A DNA stretch of 64,000 bases from Croceivirga thetidis (GCF_012272815.1 NZ_JAAWWL010000001.1:1694349-1758348); one strand, 5' to 3'; positions 32,441 through 42,060 are shown, counted from the first letter of the stretch. Numbers and translations are program-made. The notes: generated from the letters alone by a model not told the origin.

Positions 32441-33184
32441 ATGATTCTACCTAAGAAACTGAACTTGCTATTCTGCGCAGTAATTTTAACTGCCAATTCA
32501 ACCTTCGCCCAAGAAGAGGTAAGCCAACGCGAAGTAATCGCACTCCTTGAATTACACTCACGTACCAACGGTCATGAATGGACACATAAATGGGATATGG
32601 ATAAACCCATTTCTACATGGCATGGTGTTAGAGTAAAGGACGGTAAGGTTGTTGTACTTGACTTATCAGACAACAATCTGAAAGGAAACTTGCCATTAAC
32701 GGTTGGTAACCTAACCAATCTTGAATATTTAGATTTATCAGATAATGAATTAAGCGGGAGGATGCCGCGTGAACTTCGCAAATTTGATGACCTAAAATAT
32801 TTGGATTTAAGTGGAAATGAATTCAAAGGGAAATTGCCTATTACTTTGAATCGCATGTCTGATTTGGTGTATTTGGATTTTGGAGGGAACAATTTTGATG
32901 GTGACCTGCCTAGTTCACTAACCGAGTTAAGTAATCTTAATGCTTTGGTTTTGGCAGATAACAATTTCTCAGGTGGTATGCCAGAAGGCATGGAAAACCT
33001 AAAGAAATTGGAAAAACTATACATTTCAAAAAACAACTTTGACAACTTGGACAACCTTATGACATTGTCACAACAGCAGTTGGTGTTGATTGATGTCAAT
33101 GTAAATGAAAAAGACTTTAAGGCAATCGACTTTTCAAAGCCAACAGAGGGTATGGCCGAATTGAAATTTGAAGACCACGAATAG
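32441..33184 (+). CDS. Secreted plant-type leucine-rich-repeat protein
   Basis: I choose the ATG at 32441 (MILPKKLNLLFCAVILTANS, 247 residues), because it gives a signal peptide ending TFAQ; the longer frame from 32324 adds 39 poorly structured residues and overlaps the LytTR-like site region. Residues about 25-60 resemble the LRR N-cap (REVIALLELHSRTNGHEWTH, STWHGV). Five or six LRRs of the LxxLxxLxLSxNxLxGxLP form span about 65-200 (LEYLDLSDNELSGRMPREL and so on). Such domains bind proteins or glycans at the surface. The end is acidic (ELKFEDHE). It is a single gene with its own terminator. Confidence 0.88.
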   Translation: MILPKKLNLLFCAVILTANSTFAQEEVSQREVIALLELHSRTNGHEWTHKWDMDKPISTWHGVRVKDGKVVVLDLSDNNLKGNLPLTVGNLTNLEYLDLSDNELSGRMPRELRKFDDLKYLDLSGNEFKGKLPITLNRMSDLVYLDFGGNNFDGDLPSSLTELSNLNALVLADNNFSGGMPEGMENLKKLEKLYISKNNFDNLDNLMTLSQQQLVLIDVNVNEKDFKAIDFSKPTEGMAELKFEDHE

Positions 33185-33206
33185 ACAATAAAAATATATT
33201 GAATTT

Positions 33207-33230
33207 AAAAGTCGGCAATTGCCGACTTTT
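33207..33230. terminator. Bidirectional terminator after the LRR gene
   Basis: AAAAGTCGGC-AATT-GCCGACTTTT is a perfect palindrome between the convergent LRR and SLC13 genes, and ends with TTTT. Confidence 0.88.
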
Positions 33231-33234
33231 TTAT

Positions 33235-34665
33235 TTAAAAGAGAAGGGGAATAACAAATTGGAATACCAATATCAACAGGGCCACTGAAATTAGGTTAAG
33301 TACAACTCCTACCCTGGCCATTTGAGGTACTTTAACATAACCACTCGCAAAAACAATGGCATTTGGTGGCGTAGCCATCGGTAACATAAAAGCACAACTG
33401 CTGGCCATGGTAACTGGAATGAGCAAATAAAGTATCGGGATTTCTAAACCAATGGCAATACCTGCAACCACTGGGGCCAATACGGCAACTAAGGCCACAT
33501 TGCTCATCAATTCCGTCATAAAGAGCATTAAAAGAATAAGAAGCGAGGCTGTCAATAGAATACTAATATCACTTTGGGCAATACCATTGGCAACTAAATC
33601 AACAATACCACTTACTGACATTCCCTTAGCTAAGGCCAACCCACCCCCAAATAGAATGAGAATACCCCATGCCAGTTTTGAGGTGTCTTTCCATTCAATG
33701 ATAAAATCTCCTTTCTTGATGTTGTACGGAATTGCGAAAAGTGAAATTGCTGCAAATATGCTGATCATGGTATCCGACAAACCAAGACCAGGAAACAATT
33801 TGTTTATCAGCGTTCTAAAAATCCATAGAAATACAGTAACTCCAAAAATGATCAAGACCATTTTTTCCTTGCCAGAGGTCGGTCCTAATTTTTGAAGTTC
33901 TGTTTGAATGACCTCTTTCGATGCATTGAACTGAAGGTTTTTATTGGGGAACATCCATTTGACCAATACTAGGTAGATGATGGTAATGAGTAGGGCAGAG
34001 AAGGGTAGTCCCATAACCATCCATTTTAAAAAGGAAATTTGAATGTTATATTCATTTTCCAGTAGTCCAATCATAACAGAGTTCGGAGGTGTGCCAATCA
34101 CAGTCGCAATACCTCCCGCATTGGCAGAGAATGCAATACCCAGCATAACGCTTAATGCAAAGTTTTGGTCGTCTTTTGTAAACCCATCTGCATCATCAAT
34201 CAATAATCCGATGACCGATAGGGCTATTGGTAACATTACCACTGTGCTAGCGGTATTACTGATCCACATGCTCAGGGAAGCTGTTGCAATCATAAAACCC
34301 AGGACAACTTTGTTTGGGGTGGTTCCTGTTAGACGAATAATGTTTAAAGCAATTCTACGGTGCAAATTGACTTTCTCTAAAGCTAAAGCCATTACGAAGC
34401 CTCCAAAAAAGAGAAACACGATCGGGCTGCCATAATTGGCACCAACATCGGCTATGGGCAAGATTTTTAATAGTGGAAAAAGGAGCAACGGCAATAGGGC
34501 CGTAACGGAAATGGAGACCGCCTCTGTAATCCACCAAAAAAGCATCCAAAGGGCAACCGCAATAACGGCATCACCTTTTTCTGATAACAAAACAAAAGGC
34601 AGATTAAGGAATAAAAGAAAAATTGCCGGACCGGTAATCAGTCCAAAGATTTTTGATTTGGTCAT
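33235..34665 (-). CDS. SLC13/DASS-family anion:sodium symporter
   Basis: The 476-residue integral membrane protein has about 11-12 helices and the DASS pattern: WWITEAVSISVTALLPLLLF, GGFVMALALEKVNLHRRIAL, the first SNT motif in WISNTASTVVMLPIA, and the second SNV motif in MTELMSNVALVAVLAPV, followed by MASSCAFMLPMATPPNAIVF. These carriers import di- and tricarboxylates or sulfate with sodium. Which anion cannot be read from sequence. It is the last gene of a leftward unit with an S9 peptidase (8-base gap) and an M20 hydrolase, which suggests a role with amino-acid or dicarboxylate use. Confidence 0.92.
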   Translation of the reverse strand: MTKSKIFGLITGPAIFLLFLNLPFVLLSEKGDAVIAVALWMLFWWITEAVSISVTALLPLLLFPLLKILPIADVGANYGSPIVFLFFGGFVMALALEKVNLHRRIALNIIRLTGTTPNKVVLGFMIATASLSMWISNTASTVVMLPIALSVIGLLIDDADGFTKDDQNFALSVMLGIAFSANAGGIATVIGTPPNSVMIGLLENEYNIQISFLKWMVMGLPFSALLITIIYLVLVKWMFPNKNLQFNASKEVIQTELQKLGPTSGKEKMVLIIFGVTVFLWIFRTLINKLFPGLGLSDTMISIFAAISLFAIPYNIKKGDFIIEWKDTSKLAWGILILFGGGLALAKGMSVSGIVDLVANGIAQSDISILLTASLLILLMLFMTELMSNVALVAVLAPVVAGIAIGLEIPILYLLIPVTMASSCAFMLPMATPPNAIVFASGYVKVPQMARVGVVLNLISVALLILVFQFVIPLLF

Positions 34666-34673
34666 GTGGAAAG

Positions 34674-36704
34674 CTACAATTTTCTATCGAAAAAATCAGC
34701 AGTGGCCTCAAAAGCGCGTAACCAATTGTCATGTAGCAAAAAACCATGAACCTCATCTGGAAATATCAGTTGCTCAAAGTAAACATCCAATTCTCGCAAC
34801 TTGTTTGCTTTTACCACTGTTTCGTTGAAGGGAACATTGCGGTCATCATCACCATGAATCAACAAAACGGGAGATTTCCAACCATTCATAAAAAACACTG
34901 GGGAGGATTCATAGGCTAGTTTAGCGAATTCAGGCATCTCCAATTTATTATAACTGGGTATAAATCCTTTAATAATAGCATTCCAATCGTACACCCCGTG
35001 AATATCAACCCCTGCTTTAAAGATGTCGGAATTACGAGATAGGCCAAGTGCAGTTAAATAACCGCCGTATGAACCTCCATAAAGGCCAATTCTATTTGAA
35101 TCAACATTTTGATGATTTTTCAAAAATGTTGCTGCCACAAGAACATCGTTATATTCGCTAGCTCCACCCGCTCCATAATTTAAGGCTTCTCTGAACTCCA
35201 TTCCGTATCCAATACCACTTCTATAATTTACACTGAGCACGATATAACCTTTTGAAGCCAAATACTGGTTCATAGCATAAAAATTATGGTAATACCCCCT
35301 GTGATGAAAACCAAGCATCATCTGCCTTCTGGATCCACCATGAAAAAATAGAATAGCCGGTTTCTCTTCATTCGTATTTAAATTCTTGGGAAGGAACAAC
35401 TGCCCATGAATTTTTATACCGTCCTTTGAGGTCATTATCACCTGTTCAGGCTCAATCAAAGAACTATTGGGGTAATCGATTTCAGGTGTAATTGTTCTTA
35501 GATTTCTGCTATCAATTTTTTTTACATCTGCAGGATTGGTTCCTGTAGAACCTAAACAAAAATAATTTCCGTCGCCATCAATTATCGGAGACCATTCCAC
35601 CCCATTTCCACTGGTCAATTGGGATAATTGGTCAGAATATTGCCAGATATGTTGCCGGTCGATATCACCTTGATTTGAATTGAAAATCAGCTGCTTTTTA
35701 TCAGGATTTTGTGAAACGTACTGTACTTCTAAATTTCCTGGTGTAATCGAAGTAGCTTTTCCACCAACGGCAGGAATGGAATAGAGTTGTGTCCAACCTT
35801 CTTTTTCCCAAGGGAAAACTATTTCATTATTCGCGGTCCAAAACAATTGATTGGTCGCAGCAATATTTCTAAAGACACTACCATTTCCTTTGTCGGCTGT
35901 AAAAATGGTCTTGGTTTCTGAAGTGGTTAAGTCTGAAACGAGAATGGAAAAAGGCTGTCCTTCCCTTTTGGGTATAAATATGATTGGCTTTTCATAGGCC
36001 TGACGTAAAAAAGCCACTTTTTGGCCATCTGTCGACCACACAGGATTGGAATCAAGATCAATGCTTGGGCTCAACAATTGCAGCGCTTTGGTTTCAAGAT
36101 CAAAGACACCGATGTAACTATGGTCGCCCCTGCCATTCACAAAGGCCATTTGGGATTGGTCCGGAGACACTTTAATATTGGAAACAGAACCTCGGATGGA
36201 AAATAAAGAAGTGTCATTTTCACCTTGCAGGTTCATCATCCATGCCCCTCCCTTTTTAAGGTAAATGATGTTCTTGCCACTTATTTGCGGCGTATGGCCC
36301 ATACCCAGTTCTTGTATGGATTTTGACGCAAGTTCAATTCTATGGATTTGCCTTTTAAATCCTTCAGGATTTGAAGTGGGATTGGGGAACTCACCACTTC
36401 TATTAGGTGCTCCACCCCGAACGTAAACCATTGAAGTTAAATCGTCTGTAAAGTTTAGATTGCTTATTTCTTGCCCATCATCATCTACATAATTTGTCAG
36501 CTGTATGGGTGTATAGTCAGGGGCCAATGCATAATGAATGTTACGCACACCTTCTTTGTTCTCGACCCACGCAATTGCTCCTTGGTTTTTGGAGGCGGTC
36601 AGCTCTGATGGAAAAGAATACGAAATCAAGTCGCGCAGGCTAGCCTCTTGGGAATGTAAGCTGGTTGCAATAAAAAGTAAAAAGAATAGTGCTATTGGTC
36701 TCAT
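34674..36704 (-). CDS. S9-family prolyl-oligopeptidase-type serine peptidase
   Basis: The 676-residue protein has a signal peptide (ending SLHSQ, residue 19), an N-terminal beta-propeller of PD40-like repeats (VSPDQSQMAFVNGRGDHSYI, WSTDGQKVAFLRQ), and a C-terminal alpha/beta-hydrolase catalytic domain. The catalytic Ser545 lies in GLYGGSYGGYLTALG, Asp in LIHGDDDRNVPF and His in PDEVHGFLLHD. It should hydrolyse peptides in the periplasm, as dipeptidyl- or acylaminoacyl-peptidases do. It lies between an M20 hydrolase gene (30-base gap) and an SLC13 carrier gene (8-base gap), likely one operon for using exogenous peptides. Confidence 0.93.
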   Translation of the reverse strand: MRPIALFFLLFIATSLHSQEASLRDLISYSFPSELTASKNQGAIAWVENKEGVRNIHYALAPDYTPIQLTNYVDDDGQEISNLNFTDDLTSMVYVRGGAPNRSGEFPNPTSNPEGFKRQIHRIELASKSIQELGMGHTPQISGKNIIYLKKGGAWMMNLQGENDTSLFSIRGSVSNIKVSPDQSQMAFVNGRGDHSYIGVFDLETKALQLLSPSIDLDSNPVWSTDGQKVAFLRQAYEKPIIFIPKREGQPFSILVSDLTTSETKTIFTADKGNGSVFRNIAATNQLFWTANNEIVFPWEKEGWTQLYSIPAVGGKATSITPGNLEVQYVSQNPDKKQLIFNSNQGDIDRQHIWQYSDQLSQLTSGNGVEWSPIIDGDGNYFCLGSTGTNPADVKKIDSRNLRTITPEIDYPNSSLIEPEQVIMTSKDGIKIHGQLFLPKNLNTNEEKPAILFFHGGSRRQMMLGFHHRGYYHNFYAMNQYLASKGYIVLSVNYRSGIGYGMEFREALNYGAGGASEYNDVLVAATFLKNHQNVDSNRIGLYGGSYGGYLTALGLSRNSDIFKAGVDIHGVYDWNAIIKGFIPSYNKLEMPEFAKLAYESSPVFFMNGWKSPVLLIHGDDDRNVPFNETVVKANKLRELDVYFEQLIFPDEVHGFLLHDNWLRAFEATADFFDRKL

Positions 36705-36734
36705 GCTTAATCGTATTTATGGATTTAAATAGTC

Positions 36735-38249
36735 TTAAAGTTTTTCATTTAAAATCGCCACCATGGTTTTTATACCATCACGATAGTTGCCTAATCGAAT
36801 ATTTTCATTGGGACTATGTTGATTGTTATCCCTATTGACCGTAGGAACGGTCACTGCAGGAATATCCAATGTAGTTACGAAAGGGGAAATAGGTATGGAA
36901 CCGCCACTCATTCGAATCATGATAGGTTCTTCACCGAATGTTTTTTTCAAGGCTCTTCGCAACCAAAGACCAACATCAGAGTCAAAATCCGTTCTAAATG
37001 ATTGATATGATATTTCATGTTGAAAAGTTGCGATTTTGCTATTGGTAAGCCGTTGTCCTTTTCTAGGAACCGAATCCAATACTAAATAGCCTTGGTCTTG
37101 AATATGGTTTTTTACCAAAGAAATTAAGCGTTCAGGGTCGGTTTCTTTGACCAATCTAATATCAATCTCTGCCCTTGCCCAAGCCGGAATGATAGTACGT
37201 ACCTCTTCATCAATCCATGCCGATTGCATACCTCGAATGTTCAATGATGGATATTGAATAGCTTCTTGATAATAGCTTCCCACTTGATCCGTTTCTGCTA
37301 TTTGAAGCCTATCCTTAATCTGGGCCTCATTATCAGGAACGGCTTTGAGAATTTTTTCAACTTCAGAAGAAATACTTACCCCATCATAAAAACCAGGAAT
37401 CGTAACACGACCTTCATCGTCTTTCATTGAGGCCAAAAGTTTACTCAATCTTAAAGCTGGATTTGGGGCATAGTTGCCAAAATGTCCGCTGTGTTGGGCG
37501 ACTAAGGGCCCATATGTTGTTAGTTGTATTGTTGCAATACCACGAGCTCCAAAAGTTAGCGTTGGCCTATTGGTTATATGCCTTGGACCATCGAAAATAA
37601 TGAGCATGTCCGCTTTTAAAAGGTCTTTGTTTTTTTTAACGGCCTCCGGTAAGTTTGGTGAACCCATTTCTTCCTCAAAATCCATGATGATTTTAAGATT
37701 GTAGTTGGGCTCAATACCTTCTTTTTCGGCAATATCCATTGCAGTCAAAAACATGCCGACGGGGCCTTTGGCGTCACTGGCGGCACGAACGAATATCCGC
37801 CAATCATCTTCATAGTTTTGGATGGATTCCCATGGAATTTCTTCCCAAAGACCATTGTCGCCTTTTCTTTTCAACGCAGGTTTGAATGGGTGTTCTTGAA
37901 ACCATCTGGTGGAATCTACTGGTTGCCCATCAAGTTGTAGATAGACCAATACTGTTTTTTTCTTGCCATAATCTCGTTCAGCTAATAATAAAGGGGCCCT
38001 TTTGGTTTCAATGCGGCTTGTTTTGAAACCTCTTTTTGAAAAGGAAGACTCGCACCATTGAACATTTTTCTCTATGTCTTCTAGGTAAAAGGCGTCATTG
38101 GGAATGCTGTACAATTCCCGCAACATAGGGAATGAAGCCTTCGTATATTGTTCCAAGATTGCTTCTGAGACCGGGAATTTCTGCCCGTAAGCCTCAAGTG
38201 CGAAGGTCAAAATAAGAAGACATATTATGGGTGCTCTAGAATGAATCAT
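36735..38249 (-). CDS. M20-family metallo-hydrolase (dipeptidase-like)
   Basis: The 504-residue exported protein (signal peptide ending EAYGQ) has the M20 catalytic and dimerisation domains: RAASDAKGPVGMFLTAMDIA, MDFEEEMGSPNLPEAV, FGARGIATIQLTTYGP and the late MRMSGGSIPIS. The first metal motif, usually HxD in GHYDVQP, reads LQLDGQP here with Gln105 in place of His and Asp107 kept. The glutamate pair (EEE) and the Asp are intact. This may be a subfamily trait or may alter metal use. It starts the leftward unit with the S9 peptidase and SLC13 carrier. Confidence 0.88.
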   Translation of the reverse strand: MIHSRAPIICLLILTFALEAYGQKFPVSEAILEQYTKASFPMLRELYSIPNDAFYLEDIEKNVQWCESSFSKRGFKTSRIETKRAPLLLAERDYGKKKTVLVYLQLDGQPVDSTRWFQEHPFKPALKRKGDNGLWEEIPWESIQNYEDDWRIFVRAASDAKGPVGMFLTAMDIAEKEGIEPNYNLKIIMDFEEEMGSPNLPEAVKKNKDLLKADMLIIFDGPRHITNRPTLTFGARGIATIQLTTYGPLVAQHSGHFGNYAPNPALRLSKLLASMKDDEGRVTIPGFYDGVSISSEVEKILKAVPDNEAQIKDRLQIAETDQVGSYYQEAIQYPSLNIRGMQSAWIDEEVRTIIPAWARAEIDIRLVKETDPERLISLVKNHIQDQGYLVLDSVPRKGQRLTNSKIATFQHEISYQSFRTDFDSDVGLWLRRALKKTFGEEPIMIRMSGGSIPISPFVTTLDIPAVTVPTVNRDNNQHSPNENIRLGNYRDGIKTMVAILNEKL

Positions 38250-38346
38250 CGTATTGGTATTGCGGATGATTCTAAGCTAGGGGTTTTGCTTCTAAAATAA
38301 AAGTCTTACTAAAGTTTAGAAGCAGGTTAAATCTACGCTGTGAATA

Positions 38347-39633
38347 CTATTTCAAGCGTAACTGCCCATTTCGTACCCGTTGGGGGTGATTACCGACAGG
38401 TATCTCTGCCACTATTTTACCGGAGGCATAGTCAACTACCGAGACTTTGTCCAGACCACTAATCGATACGTAAGCCCTAGTGCCATCTTTGCTTGAGGTA
38501 GCCCAATAGGGTTTCGCCTCTTTTGGGTCATCTGAAAGTTTTATGGTGTGGTATTTAAAGGTTTCTCGGTCAACGATGGCAATATATCCATCCATGGTAC
38601 CGGCTACACAAAGTGTTTTATCATCGCCACTGATTGATATACCATGATGTGCCGAATTTAAAAGATGGTCACCTGGTGACATGTCTTTATTGGCTTCAGG
38701 GACGGGCAAATCCAATTTTCTGGTGATTTTATCATTTTCAATATCGTATTCAAAAAGACCATGGAAAAGTGAAATTTGTAGGTATGCAAATTTTTCATCT
38801 TTGGTAATGGCCATGGGGCGAATGGCGCGCTCCATCCATTCAAAACCAAATTCTTCTAACCGGTCCTTCATATCTACCCTACGAATTATCTCATAGTTCT
38901 CGGCATCAACGATTTGAAACCAACGATCACCTTTTAAAAAATCCAGCATAGGTGATGATATAAACGTTTTTCCAATGCTTGCGTGGTAGATTCGCTTACC
39001 ATCTTCTGAATACGTATTTTCATGGGGTTGATCTCCAGATTCAAAACCACCAACAATCTTGCCTGTGGTAACATCGATGGCATGCACTTTTCTAGCGGTT
39101 GAAGCAGAAACCAAAAAAGTGTTTCCATCTGGTGATATGGCCGAGTGATCCGAACGAAGCCCCTCAATAGGGGTGCGCCAGGCGATTTCACCAGAGTTAA
39201 CATCAATGGCCACAACATCAGCAAAACTGGGCCTTGAGGCATAGATAAATCTACCATCATTAGAGGTGAACATATCATCAACCAATTGATCGTTGCCCTC
39301 GCCGATGTACTCCCGTATAAAACCAGAGGCAAGCCTTCTCTTCAAACCTGAATAGATTTCTTCAAACCGTTCCTCCCGGTCAGGCATCGCACTTATCTTC
39401 TTTATAATTTCAAAGGTGTTGGGGTCAAAAATCGTAAGAACTCCATCCCAGTTATTACCCGCAACTACGACATCCCTTAATGGAATGCTATCATGAATCG
39501 TAGCCGCATTGTTTTCAGGATTAAGAGGGAATGAAGGATATTCACGGTCTGGTCGTTGACCTAAATTATACAGATGGATGCTCAAAAGTACCAGCCCAAT
39601 GACCAATACCCCTAGGATTATTTTTTTTCGCAT
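38347..39633 (-). CDS. YncE-like beta-propeller protein with N-terminal anchor
   Basis: The 428-residue protein begins with a basic tail and one hydrophobic segment (residues 5-22, IILGVLVIGLVLLSIHLY), so it is anchored or exported. The rest is a beta-propeller of YVTN/YncE-type repeats: ISPDGNTFLVSASTARKVHA, YIAIVDRETFKYHT, SSKDGTRAYVSISGLDKVSV and VDYASGKIVAEIPVGNHPQR. Such propellers bind partner proteins, DNA or cofactors, or form the non-catalytic domain of cytochrome-cd1-like proteins. No haem motif is present. The partner is not known. It is separated by 97 bases from the M20 gene. Confidence 0.85.
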   Translation of the reverse strand: MRKKIILGVLVIGLVLLSIHLYNLGQRPDREYPSFPLNPENNAATIHDSIPLRDVVVAGNNWDGVLTIFDPNTFEIIKKISAMPDREERFEEIYSGLKRRLASGFIREYIGEGNDQLVDDMFTSNDGRFIYASRPSFADVVAIDVNSGEIAWRTPIEGLRSDHSAISPDGNTFLVSASTARKVHAIDVTTGKIVGGFESGDQPHENTYSEDGKRIYHASIGKTFISSPMLDFLKGDRWFQIVDAENYEIIRRVDMKDRLEEFGFEWMERAIRPMAITKDEKFAYLQISLFHGLFEYDIENDKITRKLDLPVPEANKDMSPGDHLLNSAHHGISISGDDKTLCVAGTMDGYIAIVDRETFKYHTIKLSDDPKEAKPYWATSSKDGTRAYVSISGLDKVSVVDYASGKIVAEIPVGNHPQRVRNGQLRLK

Positions 39634-39669
39634 TTGTTTAAGTAGCTATTGAGTTGTCCTAAATATAGG

Positions 39670-41358
39670 TCAAATCAACGCTACGAACAATCCTTCATCT
39701 GTTTTGTTCACTGCTGTTATTTTGTTCTTGTTCAGCGATTTGATTGTTTTGTCCCATTTTTTATTGGACAGACCGCTTTGTGCTTTCAATTCATTCAAAG
39801 GCATTTTGGTTTCCTTTTTAAGGAGTTCCAAAACCAATTTTTCCTCTTCGGTCAATTCCACCTGCTTTTTCTCAGGACGCATTTGTGGGAAGAACAACAC
39901 CTCTTGTATACTCGAATTGTTGGTCATGAGCATAACCAAACGGTCTATACCTATGCCTATACCTGATGTAGGAGGCATACCGTATTCCAAGGCTCGTAAA
40001 AAGTCTTGGTCGATAAACATGGCCTCATCATCCCCCTTTTCAGAAAGTTTGAGTTGCTCTTCGAAACGTTCACGCTGGTCAATTGGGTCATTAAGCTCTG
40101 AATAGGCATTTGCGAGTTCCTTACCATTGACCATTAATTCAAAACGTTCAGTAAGGCCTGGTTTGCTTCGGTGTGCTTTGGTCAAAGGGCTCATCTCTTT
40201 TGGATAATCGGTAATGAAAGTTGGCTGCACATAGAAATGTTCACATTTTTCTCCGAAAATTTCATCAATCAATTTTCCAACACCCATGGTCTCATCAACT
40301 TCAAGACCCAAACCTTTGGCAGTCTCTCGAAGTTCGTCTTCACCCATACCCGTTACATCAATACCGGTATGTGTTTTGATGGCTTCCAAAATGGGCACAC
40401 GCGGATATGGCGCCTTAAATTCAATCTCGTTTTCCCCAACAGTGATTTTGGTTCCTCCTGTGGCATCATTGGCTACTTTTTCAAGCAATTGCTCTGTGGT
40501 GTCCATCATCCAATTGTAGTCTTTGTATGAAACGTAAAGCTCCATTACCGTAAACTCTGGATTATGGGTACGGTCCATGCCCTCATTTCTAAAGTCTTTT
40601 GAGAATTCGTATACCCCGTCAAATCCACCAACAATCAATCTTTTTAAGTACAACTCGTTCGCAATTCGCAAATACAAAGGAATATTTAACGCATTGTGAT
40701 GTGTCAAAAAGGGGCGTGCGGCAGCACCACCAGGAATGGGTTGTAGAATAGGTGTTTCAACCTCTAAATAGCCCTTTGCATTATAAAACTCACGGATGCT
40801 ATTGGTGATTTTTGTACGCTTGATAAAGGTCTCCTTTACCTTCGGATTCACAACCAAATCCACATAACGCTGACGGTATCTTAATTCAGGGTCATTGAAC
40901 TCATCGTAGGTGTTTCCGTCTGCATCAACCTTAGGTAAGGGCAATGGTTTAAGGGATTTACTCAATAAGGTGAAGTTTTTCACCATTACGGTTTTCTCAC
41001 CTACTTGTGTCGTGAACAATTCCCCTTCAACACCAATAAAATCTCCAATGTCCAACAGTTTTTTGTAGACCTCATTGTATTGGGTTTTATCTTCTTCTGG
41101 ACAGATTTCGTCACGGTTAAAATAGACTTGAATACGCCCTTGACTGTCTTGTAATTCAGCAAATGAAGCTTTCCCTTGAATACGGCGAGACATTAATCGA
41201 CCAGCAATGACCACCTTTTTTCCCTCTTCGTAGGACTCCTTGATGCTTTTTGAAGTATTGTCAACTGGATATAAGGCTGCAGGATAGGGGTCAATACCCA
41301 TCTCGCGTAGTTTTGTCAATTTATCCCTTCGTACTATTTCTTGCTCGGAAAGCTGCAT
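39670..41358 (-). CDS. lysS: Lysyl-tRNA synthetase, class II, with C-terminal extension
   Basis: The 562-residue protein charges tRNA-Lys with lysine using ATP. It shows the OB-fold anticodon-binding domain ([20 protein letters not shown]) and the class II motifs: [20 protein letters not shown] (motif 1), [20 protein letters not shown] (motif 2) and [20 protein letters not shown] (motif 3). Homologues usually end near residue 500, whereas this one continues for about 66 residues (497-562) with a Lys-rich helical domain, common in Flavobacteriia. It has its own promoter, which overlaps the hairpin at 41371-41402. Confidence 0.97.
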   Translation of the reverse strand: MQLSEQEIVRRDKLTKLREMGIDPYPAALYPVDNTSKSIKESYEEGKKVVIAGRLMSRRIQGKASFAELQDSQGRIQVYFNRDEICPEEDKTQYNEVYKKLLDIGDFIGVEGELFTTQVGEKTVMVKNFTLLSKSLKPLPLPKVDADGNTYDEFNDPELRYRQRYVDLVVNPKVKETFIKRTKITNSIREFYNAKGYLEVETPILQPIPGGAAARPFLTHHNALNIPLYLRIANELYLKRLIVGGFDGVYEFSKDFRNEGMDRTHNPEFTVMELYVSYKDYNWMMDTTEQLLEKVANDATGGTKITVGENEIEFKAPYPRVPILEAIKTHTGIDVTGMGEDELRETAKGLGLEVDETMGVGKLIDEIFGEKCEHFYVQPTFITDYPKEMSPLTKAHRSKPGLTERFELMVNGKELANAYSELNDPIDQRERFEEQLKLSEKGDDEAMFIDQDFLRALEYGMPPTSGIGIGIDRLVMLMTNNSSIQEVLFFPQMRPEKKQVELTEEEKLVLELLKKETKMPLNELKAQSGLSNKKWDKTIKSLNKNKITAVNKTDEGLFVALI

Positions 41359-41370
41359 TGGTATAAAAAA

Positions 41371-41402
41371 TTAAAGCGCAAAATTACACTTTTGCGCTTT
41401 AA
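41371..41402 (-). promoter_or_regulatory. Hairpin terminator overlapping the lysS promoter
   Basis: TTAAAGCGCAAAA (41371-41383) and TTTTGCGCTTTAA (41390-41402) are perfect 13-bp arms with a 6-base loop. Read leftward a run of six T follows, so this can end transcription from the thioredoxin gene. The loop and right arm hold a -7 element TAATTTTG (41386-41379), 21 bases before the lysS start codon, with a near -33 TTTC 18 bases upstream. Confidence 0.7.
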
Positions 41403-41424
41403 TTGAAACTACCTAATTAAGGGA

Positions 41425-41973
41425 CTATTTTGTCTTTTGGGCGTAGTTTGGTGTGTATTGCTGTCCGCCAATGATTGCCACGAAATCTTGTTCTAAATTA
41501 TTACGAGGGCTTTCTACCAATCGATTGACTTCCTTGCCATCTTTCAGAAATAGTAAAGTTGGAACGCGCTTGATATTAAGCCCCCATTCTTCGCCACCTG
41601 GACTCTTTTTGTAGAATTCTTTACGGCGGTCAACCGCTACTATCTTGAGTTGTTCCATGGGAAAATCGGCTTCTGCTAAAATCCTAACAATTCGTGGTAC
41701 TTCGCGCTTGCTATCACCGCACCAAGTCCCCATAAACAACAATAAATTGTATTCTTTGAGTTTAGTCGAAAAGGATTGAATGGAATTGACGTCAACTTGG
41801 TAATTGGTAAAATTCTGGTCAAACCAACTTTGATATGGGGCTTTTTTTAGGTCATCAATACTGATTTGCCCAATCAAAAATTTCCGACCATTGTCCAAAG
41901 TGATTTCATCTTTGATTTGTGATTGAAGCAGTATTCCTGAAAAAAGGGCGATTGATAATAGTATATTCTTCAT
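41425..41973 (-). CDS. Thioredoxin-family protein with CGDS active site
   Basis: The 182-residue exported protein (signal peptide ending LLQSQ) has a thioredoxin fold with the sequence LLLFMGTWCGDSKREVPRIV. The usual CxxC site is CGDS, so only the first cysteine remains; this is typical of a Bacteroidetes subgroup. Further landmarks are LKIVAVDRRKEF and VPTLLFLKDGKEVNRL, with the cis-Pro before Thr. A one-cysteine site suggests glutathione-like or peroxide chemistry rather than disulfide exchange. It is a single gene ending 23 bases before the lysS terminator/promoter. Confidence 0.88.
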   Translation of the reverse strand: MKNILLSIALFSGILLQSQIKDEITLDNGRKFLIGQISIDDLKKAPYQSWFDQNFTNYQVDVNSIQSFSTKLKEYNLLLFMGTWCGDSKREVPRIVRILAEADFPMEQLKIVAVDRRKEFYKKSPGGEEWGLNIKRVPTLLFLKDGKEVNRLVESPRNNLEQDFVAIIGGQQYTPNYAQKTK

Positions 41974-42037
41974 GATTTTATTTTTTCCCGAAAATCATGA
42001 GAATCGGTCTTTGGCCCTATAAATCAAGGTTTGAAAT

Positions 42038-42051
42038 GGGGTCTAGACCCC
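42038..42051. repeat. Perfect 14-bp palindrome after the LuxR-type gene
   Basis: GGGGTCTAGACCCC lies 10 bases beyond the stop of the leftward gene at 42061. It has no T run on either side, so a role as terminator is uncertain. Confidence 0.45.
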
Positions 42052-42060
42052 GGGTGGATT

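Noticed and set aside
33452..34435. Open frames of 130-147 codons on the opposite strand to the SLC13 gene
   Set aside because: They are antisense to a clear transporter gene and consist of low-complexity sequence (Pro, Ala, Ile, Asn rich) as expected from reading membrane-helix codons backwards.
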